Source: Ciona savignyi | Taxonomy: Eukaryota; Chordata; Ascidiacea; Phlebobranchia; Cionidae | Reading direction: 5' to 3' | Assembly: GCA_000149265.1 (NCBI GenBank) | Contig: CH003106.1 | Span: 794,241-858,240 of the forward strand | DNA: 64,000 bases | Shown here: in pieces, positions 11,501-21,253 of the stretch | How the letters are laid out: each line of letters opens with the position of its first letter | Position numbering within the stretch: position 1 is the first letter of the stretch | Notes under the pieces: generated by a model | What the model was told of the DNA's origin: nothing | Databases searched by the model: none | What the model saw: only the letters and a program-made list of their open reading frames with translations | Program-made: the position numbers and the translations under genes

Positions 11501-14500
11501 GTAAGCAACTTTTTATTATTAGACCAGATTAAGAATCCGTGTAGGGCTCGATACCACGTCCGATTTGTCGTCCGATTTAAATGCCATGTTGTGTGTAAAT
11601 CGGTCGGTCAACTGGCGACACAGCCACTCATATAGTTAATCAATCATTTTACATTACCTGTTTTACTGGTTTGTTATACCTATTTTGTGTGGTAATTAAG
11701 GTAGTTTGTCACGAAAATACGGTCGTGAGTCGTTCTGTACCCTTACCAGTTATTCGATAGGTTTTGTCCGCACAGCCAAAGCACGTCACGGACACTGCCT
11801 CGTTCTGTTTAGCAAATACAGATAGATATATGGTAAAAGTTCTAAGTAAATTAATATATTTAAAAAACGCTACATCTCCAGTAATCCATAAATGCAACAT
11901 ATTTCAATATTCTCTGTAATCTGACAGTGGGGAAAAGGAATTTTTTAACCGTGCTGAGTCTCGAACCATCATGGGCTCGTCCCTAAGACCGTTTTTTGTA
12001 TAAAAGGTTATATCGGTCGTAATAAACATTCAGCCAAACAATCATACAGAGATCACTATTTTCTATGTCCTACAGGGCCCGCCCGGTCCTAAAGGAGAAT
12101 CTGGTGGCGGTTCCTCATTTTCACGAGAAGAAATAGCTGAGATTGCGGGCGCCGTTTGTCAAACATTGATCGCTGGTAGGTGGATTCGTCTTGTGATCTT
12201 TGTATGGGGGCGGAAAGACAAATGTTACTGGGACAATGCATCGGTTTTATTGTATTTTTGTGTGTTTCGACCTAGGCCGACCCGTTTAATTTTAGAATGG
12301 TTTTAAAGAAAAAAACATTAAAATTAAGAGTGGTCTGAGAGTAAAACATTTAATTTTAGGATGATCGGAGAGAAAATACATTAAAATTAAGAATAGTCTG
12401 AGAGAAAAAACATTATAATAGCACTTTCGTACAAGGACTGCGATACATACGTCTTCGATTTGACAACGTTTTCCGGTTCCATCAACCGTATCAGTTTATT
12501 TCATCGCCCAACCTAGTGCGTTGGCATCGCTAACATTTGACATCAAAGCCGAGTATTGCCGGCGAGTTACGGTTCGTTTGAGTCTTGTTTCAGTTTCAAA
12601 CGAAGACGCAATGCGTCCGGTATTCCATTGTAGTAGGCTTTCTCCAAAGGCGGCAAAGGAGATATATGGAAAGTGTACTACTGTAAAGGGATAGCATTGG
12701 TTATTTATTTTATCCTGGAAATGTAAAAACATAGAAGGCGTTAAAATACGGGAAAATGTCATGTTACCTCTTGTTCACTGTTAGCGTTGCCGAAGCTATT
12801 GCAGAACAGTAGAGACACCACCACAGTTTTTGTTTAATCGATTGATTTAGGTCCGTTAAGTGCCTTGGACAAGGACACAAGCGACGATCCACCGGCTGGT
12901 GTCGATACCACTGCCTTTCTACTAACGTCCCGGCACTCCACAAATGAGCTAAACGGCCAGAAACTAACCACAACCCTAACCTTCGTTGAAGTGTACTTTT
13001 TTTCTTAATTTACTTATGACCCAATTACAAATGTCAAACATTCCAAATTCACAATTGATTTTTTTCAAATGTCGATGCAATTAAGTTCACGGTCGTTAAG
13101 TGCCGGGTTTGCTTACCTAGATTTGATGGATTGGAGTTGTGCGTGTTTACTGTCTGCTGCGATTGCATAGTTCCCAGCTACTGCGGCCAACAGTCTATTT
13201 GGCATCATTTGTCATCCCAGCCAAAATCCGCAATAAATTATGCAAACTCCTTTTCCTGCCAGTAATAAAATACGAAAATATTTTAAGACAAAAATGTCGA
13301 AATTTATAGTAATCCCCGAACCGCGCTGTAGCTGCCTTTAGTTTTTATCGGTCGAAGATTCGCCCGTGATATGATCGTCCTTAAGACCATTTTTTATAGA
13401 ATTGGAATATGAATCTTTCGCGCAAACCATTTGACCACAAAACTACAATGATTTACAAACTACAGAAATTGTTACAAATCACAAACGCTCCAGGAATAAT
13501 GTAGTTTACCTTGCTTTGGTAAATTTTAACTTGCTCTGTATTAAACATTCGCAATTCCGTGGTTTTATATTTCCGTAATTGCATAGTTTCATATTTTCGT
13601 AGTTTTAAATTTCCGTAATTCCGTAGTTTCACATTTTTCTCTTTTATTTTTAACCGTCTTTTTCGGTTAACAGAACACGAAAGAGCGCAAAGCCATGGAC
13701 TCAGTGGAAGATCGGGACGACTATCTCAATCCCAGCTCCGCTCACTGCGCGGACCACCAGGTCCTCCAGGACAGAGAGGATATTCCGGACCTCCAGGTTA
13801 GTTTTTTTTTCGATTTTTCTAATCCACTGATCTCTTACGATTATTTTAACGGCATTAAACAAATACTACAAGGCAGTACCAAATAATAGCAATTTAACTT
13901 TAGTTTAAACTTAGTATTGTTCTAACAGAAATATTGAATTCCTTAGATAGGACTAATCTGTTTAATAGTTTCCAGCTAAACTGATTTAACAATTTTAATT
14001 TTATATTGGTCGCTAATTGGTCTTCCTCCAGTAGAACAGTGTTAAGAACACCTTAACATTTGCCCTTATTCCTTTTTTAAAATTTCCTTTTACATTATTA
14101 CCAACAAAATCCGCATTTGTGCAATATGCTGTTATTACCCTTTAAGTAGCTCGGCGATGTGTTACGTCGCACTTTGCAAAGAATTGACTCAAGTCGGACG
14201 GTTAAATGATTCGTCCCTATATAAACGCCTTTAACTATTCACTTTTTTACGTTTTCAATATCGCAATTGAATTTGACATAATAGCATACTCGTGGGTTTT
14301 CTTTTAAAGGGGGACAATGCAAAAGCAGTTAGGTGATCAGTTAGAACACTGCAATCGTCAAATTACTATAAGCTTATAGTCATTTACCGGAGGCTTTAAT
14401 ATATTTTGTCCAACTTTCGATTAAAAGTTCTTTTGGTTGATCGTCCAATACACTTAGTAGAGCTAACGGGCCGGTGGCTATTTGTCACGAGTTAAAAGGC

Positions 14501-16150
14501 TTCGTCTGTAAGAGAACGAATTCTAATCCTTTAAACCCTGCAGGTCCTCAAGGCTATGAAGGTTCGGTGGGCCCACGTGGCTATCCTGGCCCTGCTGGAC
14601 CGAAGGGTTCCCGCGGCGAAAAAGGTTGGTCAAACTTAAAACTTTGATTTTGCACGCATGCAAACTTTGTAGGTTCTGAACTGGTCGCTAACTAGTCGAT
14701 TGGGTCCTTGCGCAAGGAACTTAACGAAAAAATTTCTAATAAAGTTGCAATAAATTTTACAAGAGATACTTGGTCGTAACCTTTTAAATATTTATACATT
14801 CCCATTATAATCTTAATTTTATCTGATTGCAATTTATCAACATTATTGCACCAATCAACTCAATACGATTTCTTTTTATTTCAACTTATGCGTATTGGTG
14901 TGCTTTTATAATGACGTGTTTGAACTTAAATAAATTTATAATATTACCTCGTGTGTTGGGTAACGACAATCCTTTAAACACAGCCGGTTATCCGTCAGAT
15001 TACCTTTTACTCGCACAATTGACTTGTCAATCGGATGGAGTTGAATATGTGATGACAAATTGATCCATTTAAATCCACTGGGTCGAGTTTGATTGATTTT
15101 GACCAAAGACAAAATGGTGCGAAAAGTGGTCAGTGCGAAAATTCATCCAATTATCTATCGGACCAAAACATTGAACTTTACGCCTTCAGACAAGCTTCTG
15201 AACGAATATTCCTTGTTAAAAATTCTTGACTGACAAATCATAATTATTGTTACCTTTGTTTTCTATAACAACGAAAAGGCTAAAACTCAACGTAATGCAG
15301 GTTTCATTGGAGACAAGGGAGTGAGGGGACCTTCCGGGATCGGTGTGCAGGGTCCAGCAGGAGTCCCTGGGCCACCAGGTAAGTTGCCGTTTACCCATTT
15401 AATACTACAAGGATAGTACTGACCTGCTGGACAAGGATAGTCCTACAAGGATAGTCCGTCAACGTGTGACCGAGTGGTCAGCGCGACCGATTCATATTCA
15501 TATTTATTTTTTGTCCGTCTAGAATTCGAACCCATTATGGCCTCACCACAAGACCGTTTTTCTATATTAAAAGCGGTAAATGTATCGGTCATTCATACAC
15601 CCGAATCATATACAGAATTGTATACGAAAGACGGTCTCAGGGACGGACTCTTCTGAAATTCCAAAATGTGTCCGAAAACATGGGTATGCGTCAGACCGAT
15701 AGCTAGCTTTGTGCACGCCCATTTTCCACAACAAGATAATTGCATCCCGTACAGTCATGTGGCCGACCGATACATATACCTTTGAATATAAAGCGGATTT
15801 ACTGACTAATTTATCATAAGTTCCCTACCTTGTTTAAATAAAAAAAAACGAACATCCTAACTTACCAAGCAAATGAAGAAATCGAAAAATTGATCTAATT
15901 TCCTTCTCTGTGTATAGGAGCCGCTCAGCGCGGTAAACCTGGGAAGACAGGCCCAGCGGGAAGCGCAGGTTCCCGGGGCCCGAGAGGTCCTCGGGGCGCT
16001 AAGGGCGTCACTGGACGAATCGGGCCACCCGGAAAGTGCAGCAACAAGCAGTGTTCCACTTTCCTACGACAGCGAAGATCGGTGGAAACGAGCGTGAACG
16101 TGCACGCGCCTCGTGTTCGCACAGAAGATCACAAGTGGTGGCCGTGGTAA
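4444..16150 (+). CDS. Secreted VWA-collagen protein, 16 coding exons, about 641 aa
   Basis: Exons join to a 1926-base reading frame: 4444-4627, 6417-6552, 7450-7589, 7677-7835, 8391-8579, 10022-10089, 10146-10190, 10266-10466, 10550-10621, 10695-10748, 11438-11500, 12076-12175, 13674-13796, 14544-14624, 15301-15378 and 15918-16150. Every junction is in phase. Order: signal peptide (residues 1 to about 17, MRRFCLFFLISIVAS), acidic linker, VWA domain (about 68-260), basic linker with CKC, three collagen blocks interrupted at about 343-374 and 447-496, and a short basic tail with CSNKQC ending in WWPW. The layout recalls FACIT-like and collagen VI/XXVIII-like matrix proteins but is much shorter and lacks a C-propeptide or NC1 domain. 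Expected to be extracellular. A true vertebrate orthologue is not claimed. Confidence 0.88.
5880..6045 (+). repeat. SINE-A 3' part
   Basis: CACTAGCTCCGGTAACCCAA, TGTGTGATAACGCC and GGGATAAACATGAATATCAT. In the first intron of the VWA-collagen gene, which holds no other feature I can name. Confidence 0.55.
7186..7400 (-). repeat. Two tandem SINE-B copies before VWA exon 3
   Basis: Two adjacent copies of a family whose minus strand starts with a TGTGGCCGAGTGGTTAAC-like A box and ends in a GGGTTTGAAAC-like B box, around an AAACGGTCTT core. The layout suggests origin from a type II (Leu/Ser-like) tRNA. The second copy ends about 50 bases before the exon at 7450. Confidence 0.6.
8100..8210 (-). 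repeat. SINE-B copy
   Basis: Contains GTTTCGAACCTATGGTAGGC and AAGACCGTTTTTG and ends in the inverted A-box-like GTTAACCATTCATCCACAAA. It lies in the intron between VWA exons 4 and 5. Confidence 0.55.
10022..16150 (+). CDS. Collagenous exons 6-16 of the VWA-collagen gene
   Basis: Gly-X-Y repeats are unmistakable, for example GLRGPKGARGERG, GLPGPPGPRGPPG and GPPGPPGQRGYSGPPG. Exons 7, 9, 10 and 11 are 45, 72, 54 and 63 bases, multiples of nine that start with an intact Gly codon, as in fibrillar collagens. Exons 14-16 instead start with a split Gly codon (phase 1). Exons 8, 12 and 13 carry the interruptions, including a helical segment EEIAEIAGAVCQTLIAEHE with one cysteine. Stop TAA is at 16148-16150. 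The exon 8 donor (GTTCGT) is weak; the other junctions are good. Confidence 0.88.
11945..12040 (-). repeat. SINE-B copy
   Basis: TCTCGAACCATCATGGGCTC followed by TAAGACCGTTTTTTG; same family, in the collagen intron before exon 12. Confidence 0.5.
12300..12420 (+). repeat. Tandem repeat in a collagen intron, unit about 50-55 bases
   Basis: Alternating AAAACATTAAAATTAAGA and GGTCTGAGAG or ATCGGAGAGA phrases, about 2.5 copies. Confidence 0.5.
13335..13442 (-). repeat. SINE-B copy
   Basis: Shares TAAGACCATTTTTTATAGAA, TTGGAATATGAATC and the closing AACCATTTGACCACAA with the other copies. Confidence 0.5.
15462..15615. repeat. Head-to-head SINE-B-like pair
   Basis: A plus-strand A box (TGACCGAGTGGTCAGCG at about 15467) and B-box-like GAATTCGAACCC are followed directly by a minus-strand copy with CAAGACCGTTTTTC and TGTATCGGTCATTC. 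The tRNA likeness of the A box is the best in the window. Confidence 0.45.
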
Positions 16151-16459
16151 CCAATCCCAGACAGACAATCTAGAAAAAAACACTTATTTGTGACCAAAAT
16201 TTCTTGACACACATTTTGCTCATTTAAGCCGACCACTCTTACAAGTGTGACATCATCGCTTCTTATCAAGCTTGTTTCCTATTCTTCAGCATATTTACGT
16301 CTTTTTGTAGCTCAGTTCCAAGTAATGCAGTGTCGTATCGGCTTGTAACTACACAGTGTTCCAACCATTAGTAAAAGTTTCAACTTTGTATAATGCACAT
16401 CGTGTTTAACGCTCGGGCTAATGCGCCCTTCTGTAAAATTCAAATCATTTTTAGTATGA

Positions 16460-16465
16460 AATAAA
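16460..16465 (+). terminator. Polyadenylation signal AATAAA
   Basis: First AATAAA after the VWA-collagen stop, giving a 3' UTR of about 330 bases. A second candidate lies near 16660. Confidence 0.5.
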
Positions 16466-16669
16466 TGCCCAAGCAAGAGTAATCGACAGCTTGTCTTTTG
16501 TCTACAGTCGGATTGTTGGGGTTATTGAAGTGTGTTAAATACAGTGTCTTCCCCAAGGAAAAAAACAGACCAGCGCTCAGTTTTGAATTTGCAACCGTTC
16601 TGCTAATAAGCGACGTACTAACCCACAAAGCTCTTCGATCGGACAACTGTTATGTCGTAAAATAAAGAA

Positions 16670-16757
16670 TGGAAACAATATAAATTCGCATTAAGAGTCG
16701 AAACAATAAAAATAATAATTGGAAACAATAAAATTTGCATTAAGAGTCTAAAGGCAA
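16670..16757 (+). repeat. Two-copy direct repeat downstream of the VWA-collagen gene
   Basis: GGAAACAATA...TTCGCATTAAGAGTC and GGAAACAATAAAATTTGCATTAAGAGTC. The flank up to 17313 holds a GC-richer stretch ending in a donor-like GTAAGC near 17136, perhaps a 5' untranslated exon of the next gene. Confidence 0.5.
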
Positions 16758-17313
16758 GTAAATCTCAAGTCTGTGCGATTCATTTAACTCGACATTTCTC
16801 TGTAACACTGTTTCACTAGTGGCCAATATATAAAGATATCTCGATTGAGTGATTGAATTACGTGGTGGTAATATATTGAATGACGACTTTGACAGTAGAA
16901 GAAATGTTGTAAGTTAACCAAGTGATTAGCTCAAGAGAAAGTAATTAGCGCGTCTGTGGAATGTCTTTCTGTATATTTGTGTATTTATCTGGACGAGTCA
17001 ATTCACCTGAAATCAGCCGTAGCCGCCGGTTGCTTATTACCGGTCTGTCGAGGTAAACTTACACCAGCGATTCAGTTTCCTACTTGTCGAACTGGGCGGA
17101 GACCGTACCGTACAGTTGACAGAAGACGCTGAAAAGGTAAGCCCAATTTTCTAAAGATTCGGCATGTCGTCAAATGTTTTCATTAACAACACTAGAGTTT
17201 AGAATAATATTCGGAAATAAAGACTGATGATTGACCGGTAGACCGACGGTGCGCAGTTGAATTGTGTCGAGAGTGTGATTGTCAGAAAGTTTTCTATAAG
17301 TCTGACTATTAAA

Positions 17314-20300
17314 ATGGTAGGTTTTTTTAATATTTACCTTCAATGACCTTGTGTATATAAATAATACTTGGTTAATTAGACTCCACCTTATTAAGATTAA
17401 CTAAGTGCGTTCTTTAATCAGTTTATTTAATTGCGTTTTGTCATGTTGGTGCTTATGCCAATCCTTGGTAGAGAATTCTTATATCTTATATCCCCGGAGA
17501 TGAGTAAAACTCACAGTAGGCTGTAACATGGGGGCTGAATACATCAGCTTACGTCGTGCCGACAGTGGAAAACTAGAGCTACCATAATGCTGAAAGCAGT
17601 TTCTGATTGGACGTGTCAATTTACAGCATTCCTGCAAAATCTTCTAATTGCCTTGCCTAAGGATATAACTTACTAGCAAGCGTTTGGATATTAAAAAATG
17701 CCATAATTAGTCAGACATCTCATAAACACTAAAATAATGTAGAGTCAGTTTTGATTTTATATTTAACGGAGGGTTGTAGATCGAAACTTGTCTCTAGCTA
17801 GTCGGGTGTGTCCTTCGGCAAGGCATTAAACTAACGTTACCTGAACCTAGCGGATTATTGGTTTCTTCCAAAATTGAAGAAACGTTTTAAACATAACCAA
17901 CTCACAGCAATAGCTTCGACAACCCAGGGATAATTTGACGATTGGCCTTGCATTAATTTCACTTGCGTTTTCCCATTTACGCGGATAAACCTGAATATCC
18001 TATCATAACTAAAACTAACTTATTCGTAGGCCAAACAAAAACGGCACTCCTGGGCACCAGGCATGGAATATTCAATGGAAATGGCGAAGCTGTCCCGAAT
18101 GTCACACCATGGAACTGGCATAGGAAAAGGTGTCACATAATGATCTTGTTTGCACTTGCTAAATGCGTGTTTATGACAACGTCACAGTATACTAGGATAG
18201 GATAGTGTAGGATAATTATTTATGTTTATTCCGTGAATGGGAAACGCAAGAAGCGGTATCACACGAGCAATCTTTAATTTACCTCATGATTACATAACTA
18301 TACTGAAGTAAAATTAGATGTGTTAATCAGACAAATTTTCAGTCTTGTGACATTTTATTATGTTCACAAAAGGACCGTTTGTTGACTGATGAACGCCTGA
18401 CCGATTTAGTGTTGTTTTCACTTTGCAAATGCATTTCATTAAGAAAGGGCGTAACCGACTTAATATACAACATATTCAACCATCACAAATACTTTAGCAA
18501 AAAGTGTATCACGTTTTCAAACTTAAATCCGGTAAAACTGCATTTCACGTCATTGAAATTCCCGGCAGGTCTACAAGTTCCCGAGTGGGACTACGGAAGT
18601 GTGGGTGATCACAACACATCTGGACGTTTGTTCTTGCACAAGAGTTCGAGAGATGTTTTCACGTAATTAGTCCAGTTGTTTAAAAATCAGAAACGCATTG
18701 AGTTGTATATACTTAATGGGTGTTATTCTGTACATACACAGTGTGTTTAAAATTAAGATGGCATTTTAAGGTATTTTAAGCTTAGTCAATCAATTAAACC
18801 ACAAGGTGATTTGCCCAATGGTACACCCGTTTCACTCCTCCGCCTTTTGTTTGGTTAGGAGCTTATTGGCCAATAGTTCACGATATCAATTTCCATGGTA
18901 AAAACTGTCTTAGTGGCGAGTACATCGTGGGTTGCACGCTTATTCCGGTAAAAAAACTTTTGTTTAACGCCCAGATAGGGTACGATACAGGCCAATCATC
19001 CAGCATAATACTAGTTTATTTAATATTATTGAACTATTCACGAGGTTAAACAAAAAGTAATCTGTTAATCAGGTAATTTGTTGTTCAAATAAACGTATAA
19101 CCAGGGTGGACTTGAAACGGGAAATGGTGGAAAACGACCGGAGATTGAAGAGTTCGATGCAAGACCACCGGGTTGCTTTAAACTCAGAAAAGAAAGTTCT
19201 GGAACAAGTTCGTAAATATTTGCAACAGTCTAATTTTGATGATACAACTCCTTATAGGTGTCTCTCTCTCTGAGATTATGTTAGTGCCTTTGAGAATCGG
19301 TTCATGTCTGCATGAACCACCAATGTATTTGCTTTTTTACCGGGCTAAGTTTCAAACGCGTAACGTCCTGATCTGTCAGACTGTTTATTATGTATAAATC
19401 GACCACACCTTTCGTTTAATAACAAACGGTTTCAGATATACCATTTCTACGACCAGTTTGTAGCGTCACGTAAGTTCAAGAATACCGGAGCTAAAAAGTA
19501 AACTCAACCCCATTTTGTGCAGTTTTTCTTTTTTGCATTGTTCCAAATTTGTTGGACTAATGCATAACGTCATTAACCAGGTGATGAGAAAGAACACCAA
19601 GCCCTACGTGTGTTATCGTGGCAACATCCTTTCTCGGTATGGGGAAATTTTTAACAATTTGCCGTCATCGCTTGCGAAAAACCATGTAAGTGGATGTTTA
19701 AGGAACTATAAGGGCCAATACAAACTTGTTTTACCAAACTAAAGATCAAACCCACGATGGGCACATACGACGTTTTATAGATTTTCATATAGAAATCGTC
19801 CGCGCTTACAATTCGACGGAACATAGGGTGCAGCGGCTAACTGGTCGGCTATGCTCTTTGCCAAAGCACTTAGAACGGATACACGGAAGTTGCTAGGACC
19901 CAACAGATTCATACAGTTTAGGCGACAAAATTGGGTATTACCAGATATGGCCTCTTAAACCATATATAAAAAGTAAATATGAGCTGATTAATTAATTATC
20001 AAACCCTATTCAGACTTCAATCTCTTTAGCTATAGGTTGTGTGTTGGCTACAGGGCTACACATGTTGTGTTGTTTACCGTTATCAAAACCTTTAAAAATA
20101 TTTAAAATGTACCAATTTTCATTGCACCAGCCGTTTGCAGCAGATGACACAGGTAGCGATGGGGTGGCGCCTATGACTGTGGTGGACGCCGAAACAGTCC
20201 TCTCTGAACACTACGTTGTTTGTCATCGATGTAAGAAGACGTACAAAGAGAGCAAGAACGCCCAAGATGCTTGCAGGCACGTCAGGATAGGATAGGACAG

Positions 20301-20774
20301 GATATTCATGTTTATCCCCGTGAATGGGAAAACCAAGTGGGTTAACACACGGGAAATCGTCAGATTACCTCGCGCCCATCTACGGGTTACCGGAGATATT
20401 GCAGTGTGTTTTGTATGATTCACGTTAAGTGCCCTGCCCAAGAACACAACCGACTAGCTAGCGACCAGTTTCGTACCTACAACTCTTCGGAAAGCACCAA
20501 ATAATTTAGTAGCTGATATTTTTGGATTGTCTTAGGCAGCGTAAAAAATCTCGTTTTATAGTATTTATCACCGCGTAACAACATTTTCAACGCACTAAGA
20601 ATTAACTAAAATTTAAGGTTTCATCTTGGCCCGATTATTGGGGTTTTTGGTGGAATGTGCCAGAGCTGTGGGAAGTTGGATTACACTAAAGGTTGTGTTT
20701 CTGGGTATCACACAAGAAAGCCGAAAAGACAATCAAGCACCGGAAAGAAAGGCGAAAAAAAGAATCGACCTTAG
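17314..20774 (+). CDS. Small protein with CHORD-like zinc-binding C-terminus (tentative exon model)
   Basis: Best phase-consistent model: 17314-17320 (start, Met-Val), 18569-18662, 19105-19257, 19523-19685, 20131-20280, a putative 5-base microexon 20536-20540, and 20618-20774; about 242 residues. Exon 3 encodes a charged helix (VDLKREMVENDRRLKSSM). The last exons encode CHRC-x13-CRH, then CQSC-x7-C-x4-H (GCVSGYH), a cysteine/histidine order like a CHORD zinc domain, and a basic tail ending KKNRP. The first exon and the microexon are weakly supported: without the microexon the donor at 20280 (phase 0) and the acceptor at 20617 (phase 2) do not match. The stop TAG is at 20772-20774. No orthologue recognised. 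Confidence 0.45.
17760..18013 (+). repeat. SINE-A copy
   Basis: Family A is recognised by a tRNA-like head, TAGCTAGTCGG, TGTGTCC, GGCAAGGCA and the tail GGATAAACATGAATATCC plus CTATC repeats. This copy ends CGGATAAACCTGAATATCC. It lies in intron 1 of the zinc-binding gene. Confidence 0.6.
20283..20480 (-). repeat. SINE-A copy at a splice donor
   Basis: The inverted tail (AGGATAGGATAGGACAGGAT and TTCATGTTTATCC) begins about three bases after the coding exon that ends CRH at 20280, so this element supplies most of the present donor region. It extends through the inverted AAGTGCCCTGCCCAAG motif to about 20480. Confidence 0.65.
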
Positions 20775-20810
20775 TATGCTAAAACTAGCATTGGTCGCAT
20801 GCTGAGATAG

Positions 20811-20816
20811 AATAAA
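20811..20816 (+). terminator. Polyadenylation signal AATAAA
   Basis: About 37 bases after the stop of the zinc-binding gene and about 440 bases before the UTP23 start on the same strand. Confidence 0.45.
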
Positions 20817-21253
20817 ATACAATCGCCTGCGAGTGCGACAGGCTAAGAAGTTTTTTTTAAAACCAAACCCGATTTACAGGGATTTGTGTATTAAAAATCT
20901 TTTTTAAGTGAAGGGATATGAAAGCTACTCGCAACCTTTGCCATATGAGCATTACATTTAAAAAAAACTTATTAATTTGTGTCTTCCCTTATAAAATTCT
21001 TTTATGTTGCAATATGAATAAAGAAACACTGACCGACTTGTTTTAAGTAAAATAAACTTTATTTCACTTAAATTTGTTGTCATGTTTTGCTAGTTTATTA
21101 TTTTTGTGTATGTTTTTTACTTATTGTTTTTTTCTGTCCGTTTTGGGCCGTGCGTGTATAGGCTTTAAAGTGCTCCCACTTGGGAAATCCCCTTAATACA
21201 ATAAAGCGTGGTGTTGTTTTTATTCATGTTCGTTTAATTTTGCAAAAGGTAGA

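Noticed and set aside
12496..12762. 88-codon minus-strand open frame in a collagen intron
   Set aside because: Locally GC-richer, but there is no recognisable domain, partner exon or convincing splice context.
18379..18666. Open frame reading into the exon at 18569 from the intron
   Set aside because: The upstream part lacks coding character; only the portion after the AG at 18568 fits the phase of the following exons.
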